Assembly: GCA_963971575.1 (NCBI GenBank)
Contig: OZ020616.1
Location: forward strand, 18,611,535-18,675,534
From: Liopterus haemorrhoidalis
Taxonomy: Eukaryota; Arthropoda; Insecta; Coleoptera; Dytiscidae
DNA length: 64,000 nucleotides
Direction of reading: 5' to 3'
The notes under the pieces were generated by a model. It was not told where the DNA came from and ran no database searches. It was given only the letters and a program-made list of their open reading frames with translations. A program made the position numbers and the translations under genes. This document shows, piece by piece, positions 48,701 through 57,695 of this stretch; within the stretch, counting starts at the first letter, position 1, and every line of letters starts with the position of its first letter.

Positions 48701-50361
48701 AGATGTCGGACTATTCGTAACACATTAATTTCAAACTTGCTGTGAACGGTACCTAGAACGTTAAAACAATGCATAGAAACATAACTTACAGCGTAACAAA
48801 GCACAGTCTGCAACGTGTTAACTTAAAGAGCTCTGAATGCGGCTTTATACTGTCTACTTACATAAATTCAGAATTTGTTAAAGATTCTTTACAGGTAATC
48901 CAACTTAAAAACGGCGCAAATAGCCATCGTTGACGTACGCCAAAATTTTTAACTAACAACTTAATTAAAAGGTAATAATCTCGGCATTGAGTTTGACAGT
49001 AGACTTACTTTCAACTCGCATATAGATACGATTTGTTCTTCGTCCTATAAAATGCTAGGATTTATTATCAGGAATTCACGCACTTTTTCGAATATAAACG
49101 TTATCTTCACACTTTACTATGCATTCAGAGCCGCAGTAAGGGGGGGCGGAAGGGGCGATGGCCCTTAGCGCACTAAGGAAAAGGGCGCCGATGAGCTTGA
49201 GTAAGGGGCGCCACATTGCGAAAGTGAGGATCTTTTTTTTGCTCTTCACTTGGAATTTGGAAGGTGAGGACCTTTTTTTGCTTTTCACTGGGAATTATCG
49301 ATTATCACTTACATTTATTTGCCAAGGGCGCCAAAACACAGTTTTGCCCCTAGCGCAAGTTTTACTTACTGCGGCTCTGTATGCATTTATTCGCTCTAAA
49401 ATTGAATATTGTTCAATAGTATGGGATCCCATTTATGAGATTCAAAAGAATGCCATTGAAAAAGTGCAAAATAAATTTTTAAAGTTCATCTACTTTAAAG
49501 TTATGGGATCCTACCCCCCTTTCGATCTCTCATATAGTACCCTTCCTAATATTTTTTCCACCAAATCTTTAAGTGAGCGTCGTGAGTTAAGCTCCACAAA
49601 TTGTCTAAAAAAATTAGCATCAAATCCAATTGATGATCCACTTTCCTTTCAACAATTAAATTTCCACATCCCATCTTTCCGTACAAGGCATTCCTCACTT
49701 TTTTATCTTCCCCAGGCACATACCAATCTATTCCTTAAATCCCCATTGAACAGGATGTGTTCATATTATGAGCAGAATACAATAATTGAACTGTTCTAAT
49801 AATTACTCATTTTCGTGTATTATATTTTCTTATGTTTAATAATTTTAAATTTTTAAGTCTTAATGTTGTTAATTATGTTCCTGTCCAATTTTGGCAATGC
49901 TGTTGGGACAGATGTATTAAATAAATTAATAAATAAATAAATAAATAATAATTTTAAAACAAAAATATACAGTTTTACATCCTACAATTTTCTTTTCAAA
50001 ATAATTGTTATCACTGAGTTGTCCATCAGCGAGTTGACCGTCGCCGAGTAGTCGCGTTCCGAAGTGCACTCTCTTATTTTATATGATTTTAGATAGAGTC
50101 CCTCTCTGTCGCAATTTATGAATCAAACTGGACTCACTGTAGATTGAGCCCTAGGCTCAAAACAAGTCTCTTACTGATTATGCAGAAATCACAGATGGGT
50201 TACACATTTAAAGCTGCTAATATACTGACTGTTAATATGCAAAGTTTTGTCTATGTAAGTTTACAAAAGTACAGTTAAAGTTTACGATACTGACATTAAA
50301 TTTGTTTCAGATTATACAGTTGTCTTATACTTTCTTTACTCTTATAACATCTGTTACTTAA
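36538..50361 (+). CDS. Odorant receptor C (7tm_6 family), complete
   Basis: Sister of odorant receptor B with the same six exons: 36538-36753, 41361-41857, 44654-44758, 44831-44933, 50093-50254 and 50311-50361, 377 codons, all splice sites GT..AG, no break. By my count 14 residues differ from B: 4 in exon 1, 7 in exon 2, 3 in exon 4, none in exons 3, 5 and 6. The changes sit mostly in TM1, TM3 and the exon 1/2 loop. Start: ATG at 36538. The upstream in-frame ATG at 36484 is the only other candidate because a TAA blocks further extension. The exon 3 donor is GTGAGG. Expected role as for B: odorant-binding subunit with Orco. Intron 4 has swollen to 5.2 kb through insertions. Confidence 0.88.
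37527..37745. mobile_element. hAT MITE, old shared copy (C)
   Basis: C counterpart of 14482-14723, with internal losses near 37720-37745. Confidence 0.65.
38250..38560 (+). pseudogene. mariner remnant (C copy, longer than in B)
   Basis: After the TTDE motif region, 38507-38605 reads YLSKGQTINASYYSNLLKGP, a typical mariner catalytic segment. B lacks about 300 bases here. Confidence 0.7.
39263..40386. mobile_element. hAT non-autonomous element, C copy only
   Basis: TIRs CAGTGTTGTAAT and ATTACAACACTG, with a perfect 8-bp duplication TCTGCGAG (39255-39262 and 40387-40394). B has an empty site near 15960 (TCTGCGTG). Both ends carry arrays of AGATACAGATAC / GTATCTAGATAC hexamers. The 39480-40250 core is AT-rich and non-coding. 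Confidence 0.92.
40396..40845 (+). pseudogene. mariner transposase pseudogene (C copy)
   Basis: Counterpart of 15978-16444 with the same deletion; its first 5' part is displaced by the hAT at 39263-40386. Holds NITFCAKIGKNATETLEML and, at 40633-40845, FYHHNASSHRALNVRDFLAK. Confidence 0.75.
41361..41857 (+). CDS. Odorant receptor C, exon 2
   Basis: 497 bases, acceptor TTTTAG and donor GTAAGT. VGLATFIYRLKIKNILEVIS to VEYYAKLS. Confidence 0.88.
42327..42558 (-). pseudogene. mariner transposase C-terminal fragment
   Basis: Minus strand reads PYSLDLTASDYHLFPALKLH then MQKCIDRNGDYVEK-stop, the last catalytic aspartate region and terminus of a mariner. Only the 3' third remains. Located in intron 2 of odorant receptor C. 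Confidence 0.82.
42559..43552. other. Intron 2 of odorant receptor C, remainder
   Basis: No gene or clear element. 42600-42800 is locally GC-richer. Confidence 0.4.
43561..43956. mobile_element. hAT MITE with internal tandem modules
   Basis: Ends CAGAACCGTAGCAA and TTGCTATGGCTCTG, with a perfect duplication ACTGGACA (43553-43560 and 43957-43964). Between 43640 and 43870 there are about five units of CACTTCCAAAATACAAG..GACCTAAAAAAA. Confidence 0.92.
44123..44471. mobile_element. hAT MITE, CGGACCGGC type
   Basis: Ends CAGCGTTTCCCAACC and GGTTGGGAAACACTG, with a perfect duplication CTCTAAAT (44115-44122 and 44472-44479). Internal GGACCGGC motifs. Confidence 0.93.
44654..44758 (+). CDS. Odorant receptor C, exon 3
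   Basis: 105 bases, acceptor TTTCAG and donor GTGAGG. Same protein as B. Confidence 0.88.
44831..44933 (+). CDS. Odorant receptor C, exon 4
   Basis: 103 bases, acceptor TTCTAG and donor GTAAGT. VSDLVKVVHSALEIFAGSLV to MLTVE. Confidence 0.88.
45001..45217. repeat. Minisatellite AACTCGGCGACGCA (C copy)
   Basis: C counterpart of 22021-22191 with more units. The inverted arm is at 50013-50056. Confidence 0.8.
45598..46021. mobile_element. Helitron-like non-autonomous element
   Basis: Inserted between A and T: starts TCTAATATATAAAGCGC, ends with the hairpin CCCGGGCAACGCTGGG, eight bases, then CTAG, then T. These are the Helitron end rules. No Rep/helicase. Carries an inverted copy of the repeat at 24050-24290. 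Confidence 0.65.
46048..47193 (+). mobile_element. mariner element (1.15 kb) with broken transposase
   Basis: 29-bp TIRs starting TGAGGGTTACATTTTATG and its inverted match (one or two differences), TA targets at 46046-46047 and 47194-47195. The transposase is + strand: N-terminal DNA-binding part from 46130, 46335-46535 (SFGISQTAIHSILHEHLAVK), then a frameshift, then GDET near 46570, and 46886-47098 (PYSPDLSPNDFFLFPNVKQK). At least three disruptions, so inactive. The 3' half of a sister copy is at 59196-59736. Confidence 0.92.
47430..47668. mobile_element. Probable hAT MITE with CACTT modules
   Basis: Right end GTGCGCCCCTG, followed by GTAGTACCAAAG, which also occurs at 47403-47414 before the left part. 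Contains CAAGGGGTCCGGACCCC and three AGTGAGGACC..CTTCACTT modules. The left end is not defined. Confidence 0.5.
47790..48163. mobile_element. hAT MITE, right end deleted (C copy)
   Basis: Counterpart of 23194-23580. The sequence passes from the MITE body directly into AATAATTTAT, so about 175 bases present in B are missing here. Confidence 0.7.
48980..49945 (+). pseudogene. 5'-truncated LINE, C copy only
   Basis: Plus strand reads FNSHIDTICSSSYKMLGF, then (after a MITE) YAFIRSKIEYCSIVWDPIYE and KVQNKFLKFIYFK, the thumb/C-terminal region of a non-LTR reverse transcriptase, ending LF-stop near 49799 and an (AAAT)n tail. Intron 4 of B has the empty site GGTAATAATTTTAAA. Confidence 0.85.
49126..49379. 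mobile_element. hAT MITE nested in the LINE
   Basis: Perfect 15-bp TIR CAGAGCCGCAGTAAG, perfect duplication TATGCATT (49118-49125 and 49380-49387). Removing it restores the LINE sequence across the site. 254 bp, with the AGTGAGGACC module. Confidence 0.95.
50093..50254 (+). CDS. Odorant receptor C, exon 5
   Basis: 162 bases, acceptor TTTTAG and donor GTAAGT. Same protein as B. Confidence 0.9.
50311..50361 (+). CDS. Odorant receptor C, exon 6
   Basis: 16 codons plus TAA after TTTCAG, completing TM7. Confidence 0.88.
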   Translation: MIQLSYTFFTLITSVT

Positions 50362-50587
50362 ATATAAATTTAGTATTAAATTGTAAAGTACAGGAGTTCC
50401 TCGTTTAGTGCCAGATTCAAATCGTCGAAATTTCGATTAGTGCTGTATTTAGCAAGCACTGAAACGAAAACGAAATAGGGAATAATAACCGAAATTTTTT
50501 AAAGAACTGTATCAAAAACGGGAACCGTATTTTGTTTTTTAGTTTAAGTACGAAAACGAAATTCATAATATTTAATATTGGTCTTAA

Positions 50588-51084
50588 CCCTTTACCACAT
50601 AGTGTGCCATATATGGCACATTCCGATTTTAATTTTTTATTTTACTTTTAAAACTGAATAAGAACGTTACTTCATGAATGTTCATATATGCCACATACAC
50701 AGCAATGAATCCTGCAGTATCTCAAGTAATGGGATGCAATAGATTTGAGGATATCAAGCGGAATTTGTAATTCAACGATAACTCTATAAATTTATTGAGA
50801 AAGAACAACTAGAAGATACGACCTTTTCTTTCAAAAATTCGAGAGCGTCTGCCTTTAATCCCCAATGAAGAACACCTAACAATTGACGAGTAAATAATAC
50901 AGAATAATTTTCTTTTGTAACATAATGTAGAATCATAATGTTCCATGTATGGCCCAAACCCTATTTTCATAAAAATAATAATTAATATTTTAAATATATT
51001 TTTTTAGAAATTTTTTTATCGAGTACCAATTCCTAATGCCCATGAATTATTTCAGCCAAAAATAAAAATTTATTCAGTAAAGGG
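50588..51084. mobile_element. piggyBac-like MITE
   Basis: CCCTTTAC at the left and GTAAAGGG at the right, exact TTAA targets at 50584-50587 and 51085-51088. Next to the left end is the palindrome GTGCCATATATGGCAC. No coding sequence. Confidence 0.85.
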
Positions 51085-51255
51085 TTAATCGTTTTAACTT
51101 CTAATGATCTTTAGTTTACAGTCTACGATAAGGGGATTTTTTTTTTTTTTTTTTTTTTGATAAATACCTATTTTGTCCTTTTCAATTAAAGAGACAAGAA
51201 TGGATTAAAATATTTCCTTGAGCTTTATTTATTTAAAAAAAAGTTAAATATATTA

Positions 51256-52070
51256 CTCGCTCTGTCCGAAAATAAGAGTCCAACATCACACAAAAATTTG
51301 TATGAAAATAAGAGTCCTATTTTAAATTAACAGTGTTATTCGAGACTACGGATCAATGCTAGGGATTGAAGGACATTAAAAACTAACAAAATAAAAGTTT
51401 TACTGACCATTGCAAAAAAAAAAACAAAATTTTATTACTTACATAATTACTTAATTTATTCATTTAATTTAATTTTATTTATTAATTTATTTATTTGACG
51501 TTTCAAAGTCAAGTAGAACATATGTTTTTCAAAGAAAAATTGATCCTTTTTTATATTTTTCTATTCCTAATAAATAAAAAAATCAGCTGTGGCCACCACA
51601 GGACCGACCGCCTTTACAAAGTACTTGTATAAAATGCATTCTAGCAGCAGAGTAGAAATAACTTGGCCCAATATTTTCTAACACGGATATTATTTATCAT
51701 GATCATGGAAACGTTACATAAAGTATGAAATAATAGATACTTTCAAAAGTAAAAATTTCGTAAAATTTTTCAAAATGTTTTCGTTTTATCAAAAAAATGC
51801 TTAAATATAAGTTTCATAAAAATACTTTCAGCCGAATTTGCTCTGCACATGTAGACAGACAGAAAGACAGACAAACATACAGACAGACAGACAGACAGAC
51901 AGACCGACAGACATAATGCTAAAAATTGTCAAAATGTTATGTAGGGACCTCATTTAGTGGAGATCCATCGAAATGTCAAAATCGGTTTAATCGCAATACC
52001 TTCCTTATATATGTTGGCGGTCGGTAAAAACCTAATTTTTCAAATGGGACTCTTATTCTGACAGAGGGAT
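51256..52070. mobile_element. Stowaway-like TIR element
   Basis: CTCGCTCTGTCCGAAAATAA at the left matches, inverted, TTATTCTGACAGAGGGAT at the right, with TA targets (51254-51255 and 52071-52072). Carries a minus-strand ACCGACCGCC repeat inside. Confidence 0.75.
51575..52030 (-). repeat. ACCGACCGCC repeat family, reversed copy
   Basis: Starts with the 3' end (AATCAGCTGTGGCCACCACA) and finishes TGTTGGCGGTCGGTAA. Contains a (CAGA)n tract at 51853-51912. Confidence 0.85.
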
Positions 52071-52890
52071 TATTAAATTATTATGATTTAAAAACTAATC
52101 ATTTGAAAATTTGCCCGAAAAAGTTAAAACCGCTTATAATGTTTGTCTTATGCTGCGTTCTCAACCTTGAAATTAAAAATTATAATTAACGTTAAATTAG
52201 TACTTAACATTAAATTTGTACGTAGAAATGTGTTCACAATGTAAATTAAGAAATTAAGACACTGACAGAAATTTCTTTCGATTTCTACTTTATCTATCGA
52301 TATTTGACAGCTGTTTATAATTGCTAATGAGGTTTTGAGTGTTTCATGGTTCTGAATAGAATTAAAATAGAGGGAAAATTTACATCTATGCTCATAGAAA
52401 ACAGAAAAATATGGATAGGAACAAAACAATATGTTCACAGAAATTTTCATGTTAAGACTAATGCTTACTGCGCATGCGTCGATTATAAAGTGATGTAAGG
52501 GTTTGTAGCTTACAAACTCTTAATTTTAATTTATAAGTAATTTAGAAGGTTGTGAACGCTAACGTACAGTTAGGGAAAGATGGACAAATGCCGGTCACCC
52601 AAAAACTACACTTTATGCGTAACTGTTTACAAAACTGAAGGAAAGAGGATAGATGATAAACATATACTACAGCGTGACTAGTCAGTTTGAGCTAAGCTGA
52701 AAGACAAATTGTACGTATTTTTTTTTTTCAACGCTTCGATCTTATTTTTTTTTTTTTTTTTAAAGATAAGTACTTATTCTCAATAAATTTTCTTTTGGAT
52801 TCTATACTTACATCTTCTTTTAATTCTAAACTGTTTATCTACGTCTATATTTTATTTTAATTATATCTATTTTCCCAGAAATTTGTTTTA
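52071..52890. other. Intergenic sequence
   Basis: AT-rich, poly-T runs near 52720 and 52745. No gene seen. Confidence 0.4.
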
Positions 52891-53467
52891 TTACCGACCG
52901 CCAACATATATAAGGGAGGTATTGTGACTATAACGATTTTGACATTTCGGGATTTCGATGGATCTCCACGAATTGAGGTCCCTACATAACGTTTTGATTA
53001 TGTTTAGCATGATGTCTGTCTGTGTACACGTGCAGTGCAAATTCGGCTAAAAGGATTTTTATGAAACTTCATATTTAAGCTTTTGACATCTATGGCACGA
53101 GTTGATCAACTTTTGGTAAATATCGGTTGACTAAAAATGGGAATTTACTCGTGTCGATTTTAAGTTTTTTGCGAATATTTAACAGAAAAATTTTTCGAAA
53201 AAATTCGACAAAAATTGCTATAAAAGCAATAACTAACAACTTTTATTTGTTCATTTTTTGATAAAACGAGAAATTTTTAAAATTTCTCGAATTTTTTTCT
53301 AGGTATCTATTTTTTCATACTTATATGTAACGTTTACATGGTCATGATAAATAATATCTCTGTTAGAAAATATTAGGCCAAGTTATTTCTACTCTGCTGC
53401 TAGAATGTATTTTATACAAGTACTTTGTGATGGCGTTCGGTCCTGTGGTGGCCACAGCTGATTTTTT
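52891..53467 (+). repeat. ACCGACCGCC repeat family, full copy
   Basis: From TTACCGACCGCCAACATA to GTCCTGTGGTGGCCACAGCT, then ATTTTTT. The microsatellite part is reduced to two GTCT units. Confidence 0.88.
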
Positions 53468-53571
53468 CACATTAATACGCTTTGGGGGTAATAACAGTCA
53501 AATGAAGTTCGATAGCTCAAGAAGAAATTGTAGTAACAGACGATTAATCTTTCACTAAGATTACCCAAAAT

Positions 53572-54023
53572 TTGTCAAATGAAAAGCAAATTGATCCTAA
53601 TTTAAATATGAGCACATTTACTGACGTTGTTCCGTTCCCTGGACCTTCAAGTCAAAGAAGAAAAGGATCAAAAGAGAAACAACATGCTACTGTACCAGAG
53701 ACGCCATTAAAACAAATTAATTCAAAAAGAATATATATATATATAAAACAGTCATTTAGATTTTAAATTTTAGACTGATGCTAAAAGAAGACTGAAAAAC
53801 TAGAAAGAATAACAATCAGAAGACTGGTTTTAATAAATGTAAGCGCAAAATGAGGTATTTAGAAGATGAGGAATTTGTGAAAAATATATATGATGACAGC
53901 AATGATGATATCGAGATAGATGAAAATAAATGTCTGATATGTAAGGAATTCGGAAAAAATTATGAATTATGTTATCGATGCACGATCTGTAGACTTTGGG
54001 CCCATGAGTGCTCTGGTAAATAA
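53572..54023 (+). pseudogene. pogo/Tigger-type transposase C-terminal fragment
   Basis: 53572-53766 reads DVVPFPGPSSQRRKGSKEKQ and ATVPETPLKQINSK, the linker before the end of pogo-like DDE_1 transposases. After frameshifts, 53880-54023 reads DENKCLICKEFGKNYEL and CTICRLWAHECSGK-stop, the PHD-like zinc-binding tail. The catalytic domain is absent. Confidence 0.7.
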
Positions 54024-54044
54024 TCTGCAGAGAATTGTTTCTTA

Positions 54045-54650
54045 CCCTTTTCACACTAGTACTTTAAGATCGGATGTTAAAGTGAATGTGTCTTTAAACG
54101 CTAATGTGAAAACGTATGACCTCGTCTAAATACAAGCGATGTTTAAGACAGAGATCTGCGTCTTAAACATCGTCCGCATTGCCAACATAATTTCTATTAT
54201 AAAAAAATACTCTTTGAATTTGTGCTGTCAACATTTTGTATTATCATAAACAAGAATACTGTATTATATCGACGTTATAAGAAGTTTATACTTATTGTTA
54301 CTTATTGTTATAATAAAATTATTTATTTTAATAATGTGTTTAATAAAATACAGAGCTACAATAATTGAGATAAAATGTATCGACTTACATGTTAATACAG
54401 GTGTAATATATTCTTTATTGTAGTGTCTTTGTTGTAGAATGAAATGAAATATCCATATTTGTTTATAATAATTCAAAATGTGCGTCTGCGCAGACAGTTC
54501 AAAACTGGTAATTTCCTGACGGTAACTTATGGACAAAATTACTGTAGCTGATGACAGCACCGGAGTGAAACATCAAGTGTGAAAGCAAACCGATGTTAAA
54601 CATCGGTGAACTTTAAGTTCACTCGTCTTAAAGTTCTAGTGTGAAAAGGG
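54045..54650. mobile_element. TIR MITE, CCCTTTTCACACTAG ends
   Basis: 25-bp inverted ends (CCCTTTTCACACTAGTACTT and its match with one difference). Flanks TTA and TAT do not form a clear duplication; a decayed piggyBac TTAA site is possible. Inside are smaller inverted pieces (GATGTTTAAGAC / GTCTTAAACATC at 54140-54175). Confidence 0.8.
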
Positions 54651-56185
54651 TATAAGACATTTGTGCAGTTTAAAATCTTAAAAGGTCCTCTCTCCAGTTA
54701 TTATATATTCAGGAACTTCTAAGATTTCTTTTGTTGTTTATAAATTGTACGGGAAATGGAGCTCTTAAATGTGACTGGATTATCCCACCATATTGACCGT
54801 TATTACCCACCTAGGTGGACAATACCAGTCATTTACATGTTTTAAAAATATATACATTATTTAATTAGCATAAACTTTAAGAGAAATTTAATTTTTACAA
54901 TTGATTCTCTATTGAAGTAGTTAAATGCTACTGCTTTAATAAAATATTTTGTATGAAAATTGTAATTATTATTGCAGTTTTCCTTTAGGTGACCGCTATT
55001 TAACCATCTTCTACGTATAACAAATATTTACGTTAATTCTAGGTACAAATTCAAAGTTCTAATTTTGAGGTTGTGAACGCAGCATTTGGCTATTTTATAT
55101 AGATTTTATATAATTTTGATTAGCGCGATTTCGACTAGAGTATTATTTTCGCATAACCAATTAACTATACTAATCAAGGGATTCCTGTATTTAGACCTTA
55201 TAAATAACTTAGTTGTAGAAACACTATAATTATAAATATTTGTAAAAAAAATAAATTCTTTGGTAATGTTGTGAGTCATAAGTGAACCCTTTTCATTGTT
55301 AATAACAGGCGGAGTTAATTGAGAAGTTGTCGTGGTCGTAAAGTGCGGTAATCAGTGGCGAGACTGGAATGCACCTTACCTGTTTCCTCATCTGCCATAC
55401 GGCCATACCACTGAAAAACGCACTCCATTCATTTAAGGAGTTCTTAACCCGCGGGCACCACCAACCTATACTTAATGACTCATATAACTCCCAGTGGGGC
55501 GGTGCAGTATTTCGCCCCCGGGTGCTCTCACGCCCCGGCTTAACTATACGCATGGAAATGAAGAAAATATAATGTAAGAAAGACGCTGCGGAAAGGAGAT
55601 CGCGAAAGGATACGTTTTGTGTCCTTGTAAGATCTTTAAGGTGTCTACGGCTTCAGAAACTTTTACCGCCATTCATGTGTCCGTACGATAGGAATTATGG
55701 CCAAATGGCAGAGAGAGAGAGAGAGAGAGAGTCGAAAAACTTCAATCATTGGGTAATTCATGTAAACGATACACATGTTTGTAATTATATGGCAGGACAT
55801 GGTTAGAAATAAAATATTATATTTTCTATTTCTCCTATATGTTTATCAAAGTCTTAAGTATATATTTATTGGCAGAGTTCTTCGTACGGGGTACGTTCAA
55901 TAGATCAGCCTGACGTCATTCGTCACGTGATTTCGCACCATGGAGGTAAAACACATGTGTATTCCTATGCTTTGTTATGTTACTTTCGCTAATTGTGAAG
56001 TGAATTTACGTTCTTATAGATATTTGTTTAAAACTTTTTTTGTGCTAGTAACTATTGTTTCTTAATAATAAACAACTGCAAGTGTTGAAAATTTATAAAA
56101 CATTTAACTGATAGTGATAATTAGGGATTTATAATCGATTGCTTTTATAGGTTAAATGTCTATTTTGTATGAAACTTCGTGCTAC
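54651..56185. other. Intergenic region with a GC-rich block
   Basis: Mostly AT-rich with no gene. 55310-55560 is clearly GC-richer (for example GGGCACCACCAACC and CGCCCCCGGGTGCTC) and has open frames on both strands, but I recognise no protein. A (GA)n tract lies at 55708-55731. Confidence 0.4.
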
Positions 56186-57209
56186 AGGCTATTCCGTGCT
56201 ATCGTTTAGGCGGAATTAGATTTTGAAATCTAGTAATTTTTATCTATTAATTCGGACTTTGGTCATTTTGTTTCAGCTTTGTAAATCATACTCACATTGC
56301 AAATTCTAGATTAAATTGATTGTCATTATAAAATGTCCTTTTCATTGCATTTTAATTTTTTGTCATTCTTAATAAATTCCCATTTGTTACCGACCGCCAA
56401 CATACATATATAAGGGAGGTATTGTGATCATACCGATTTTGACATTTCGAGATTTCGATGGATCTCCACGAATTGAGGTCCCTACATAACGTTTTGACTA
56501 TTTTTAGCATGATGTCTGTCGGTCTGTCTGTCCGTCCGTCCGTCTTTCCGTCCGTCCGTCCGTCTGTCCGTCCATCCGTCCGTCTATCCGTCCGTCCGTC
56601 TGTCTGTCTGTGTACACGTGCAGAGCAAATTCGGCTAAAAGGATTTTTATGAAATTTCATATTTAAGCTTCTGCCATCAATGGCACGAGTTGATCAACTT
56701 TTGGTAAAAATCGGTTGACTAGAAATGGGAGTTTACTAGTGTCGATTTTAAGATTTATGCGAAAATTTAGCAACAGAAAAATATTTTGAAAAAATGTATT
56801 TAACAAAAGTTGCTATAAATGCAATAACTAATAACTTTTATTTGAGACGTTTTTCTAAGTCTCAAGTTTTTCATACTTATATGTAACGTTTCCATGGTCA
56901 TGATAAATAATATCTCTGTTAGAAAATATTAGGCCAAGTTATTTCTACTCTGCTGCTAGAATGTATTTTATACAAGTACTTTATGATGGCGGTCGGTCCT
57001 GTGGTGGCCACAGCTGATTTTTTTTGTTTTATTTTTAAAATATGGAAAAATTTGTCCTATTTTTAATAAATGTTACTGAAGTTGTCATGAGCTTTACTTT
57101 TATGGTTTGAAGTAGGCTTTTGCTAAACAAAATTATCAAAAGCCTCATTTAATCAGTAAAAGTTACTAAAATTGAAAATCTAGTTCCGCCTAAACGTTTG
57201 GAATAGCCT
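56186..57209. mobile_element. TIR element AGGCTATTCC, interrupted copy
   Basis: Ends AGGCTATTCC..GTTTAGGCGGAATTAG and the inverted CTAGTTCCGCCTAAACGT..GGAATAGCCT. Interrupted by the ACCGACCGCC repeat at 56387-57024, which is absent from the sister copy at 58818-59203. Confidence 0.75.
56387..57024 (+). repeat. ACCGACCGCC repeat family, full copy
   Basis: TTACCGACCGCCAACATACA to GGTGGCCACAGCTGATTTTT, with a long (GTCC/GTCT)n tract at 56515-56612. The empty counterpart is the T-run near 59003. Confidence 0.9.
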
Positions 57210-57695
57210 TTACTTATTTTATGAGTTGTAATCATTTGTTACAACTAAATTTTATTGTGCTTCAACGCACTTTTTTATTCATCAGTCTACAATAAAACAA
57301 TAAAACGAGAAACGTGTCAAAATTACAATATTAAAATATTTGTTAACAATACGTTAGTAAACTAGGTGCTTAAAATAGAACATTATATAATATATCAAAA
57401 TCCAGAAACACTGCCAGGAAGATACAACTAATAATTGATTAATATGTAATATGTAAAATTATTATTAAAATAACTTTAAATTTAATAAATTTTAAGTATA
57501 TTCAAACGTAAAATGCACTAAAAAAGAAATCAAGACAGCTTACTGAAGGATATGTGTGGAAGGTCTACTACAGTCCATACACATGCACATGCACATACCT
57601 TGCAAGCATGACTGGGAAAGAAATATATAAATAAGTTGATTGTTGATTCCTTCATTTGTCATTGAACAGACTTCTTTAAAAAATAAAACTTTATA
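57210..57695. other. Intergenic sequence
   Basis: AT-rich, no feature recognised except ACATGCACATGCACAT near 57580. Confidence 0.4.
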
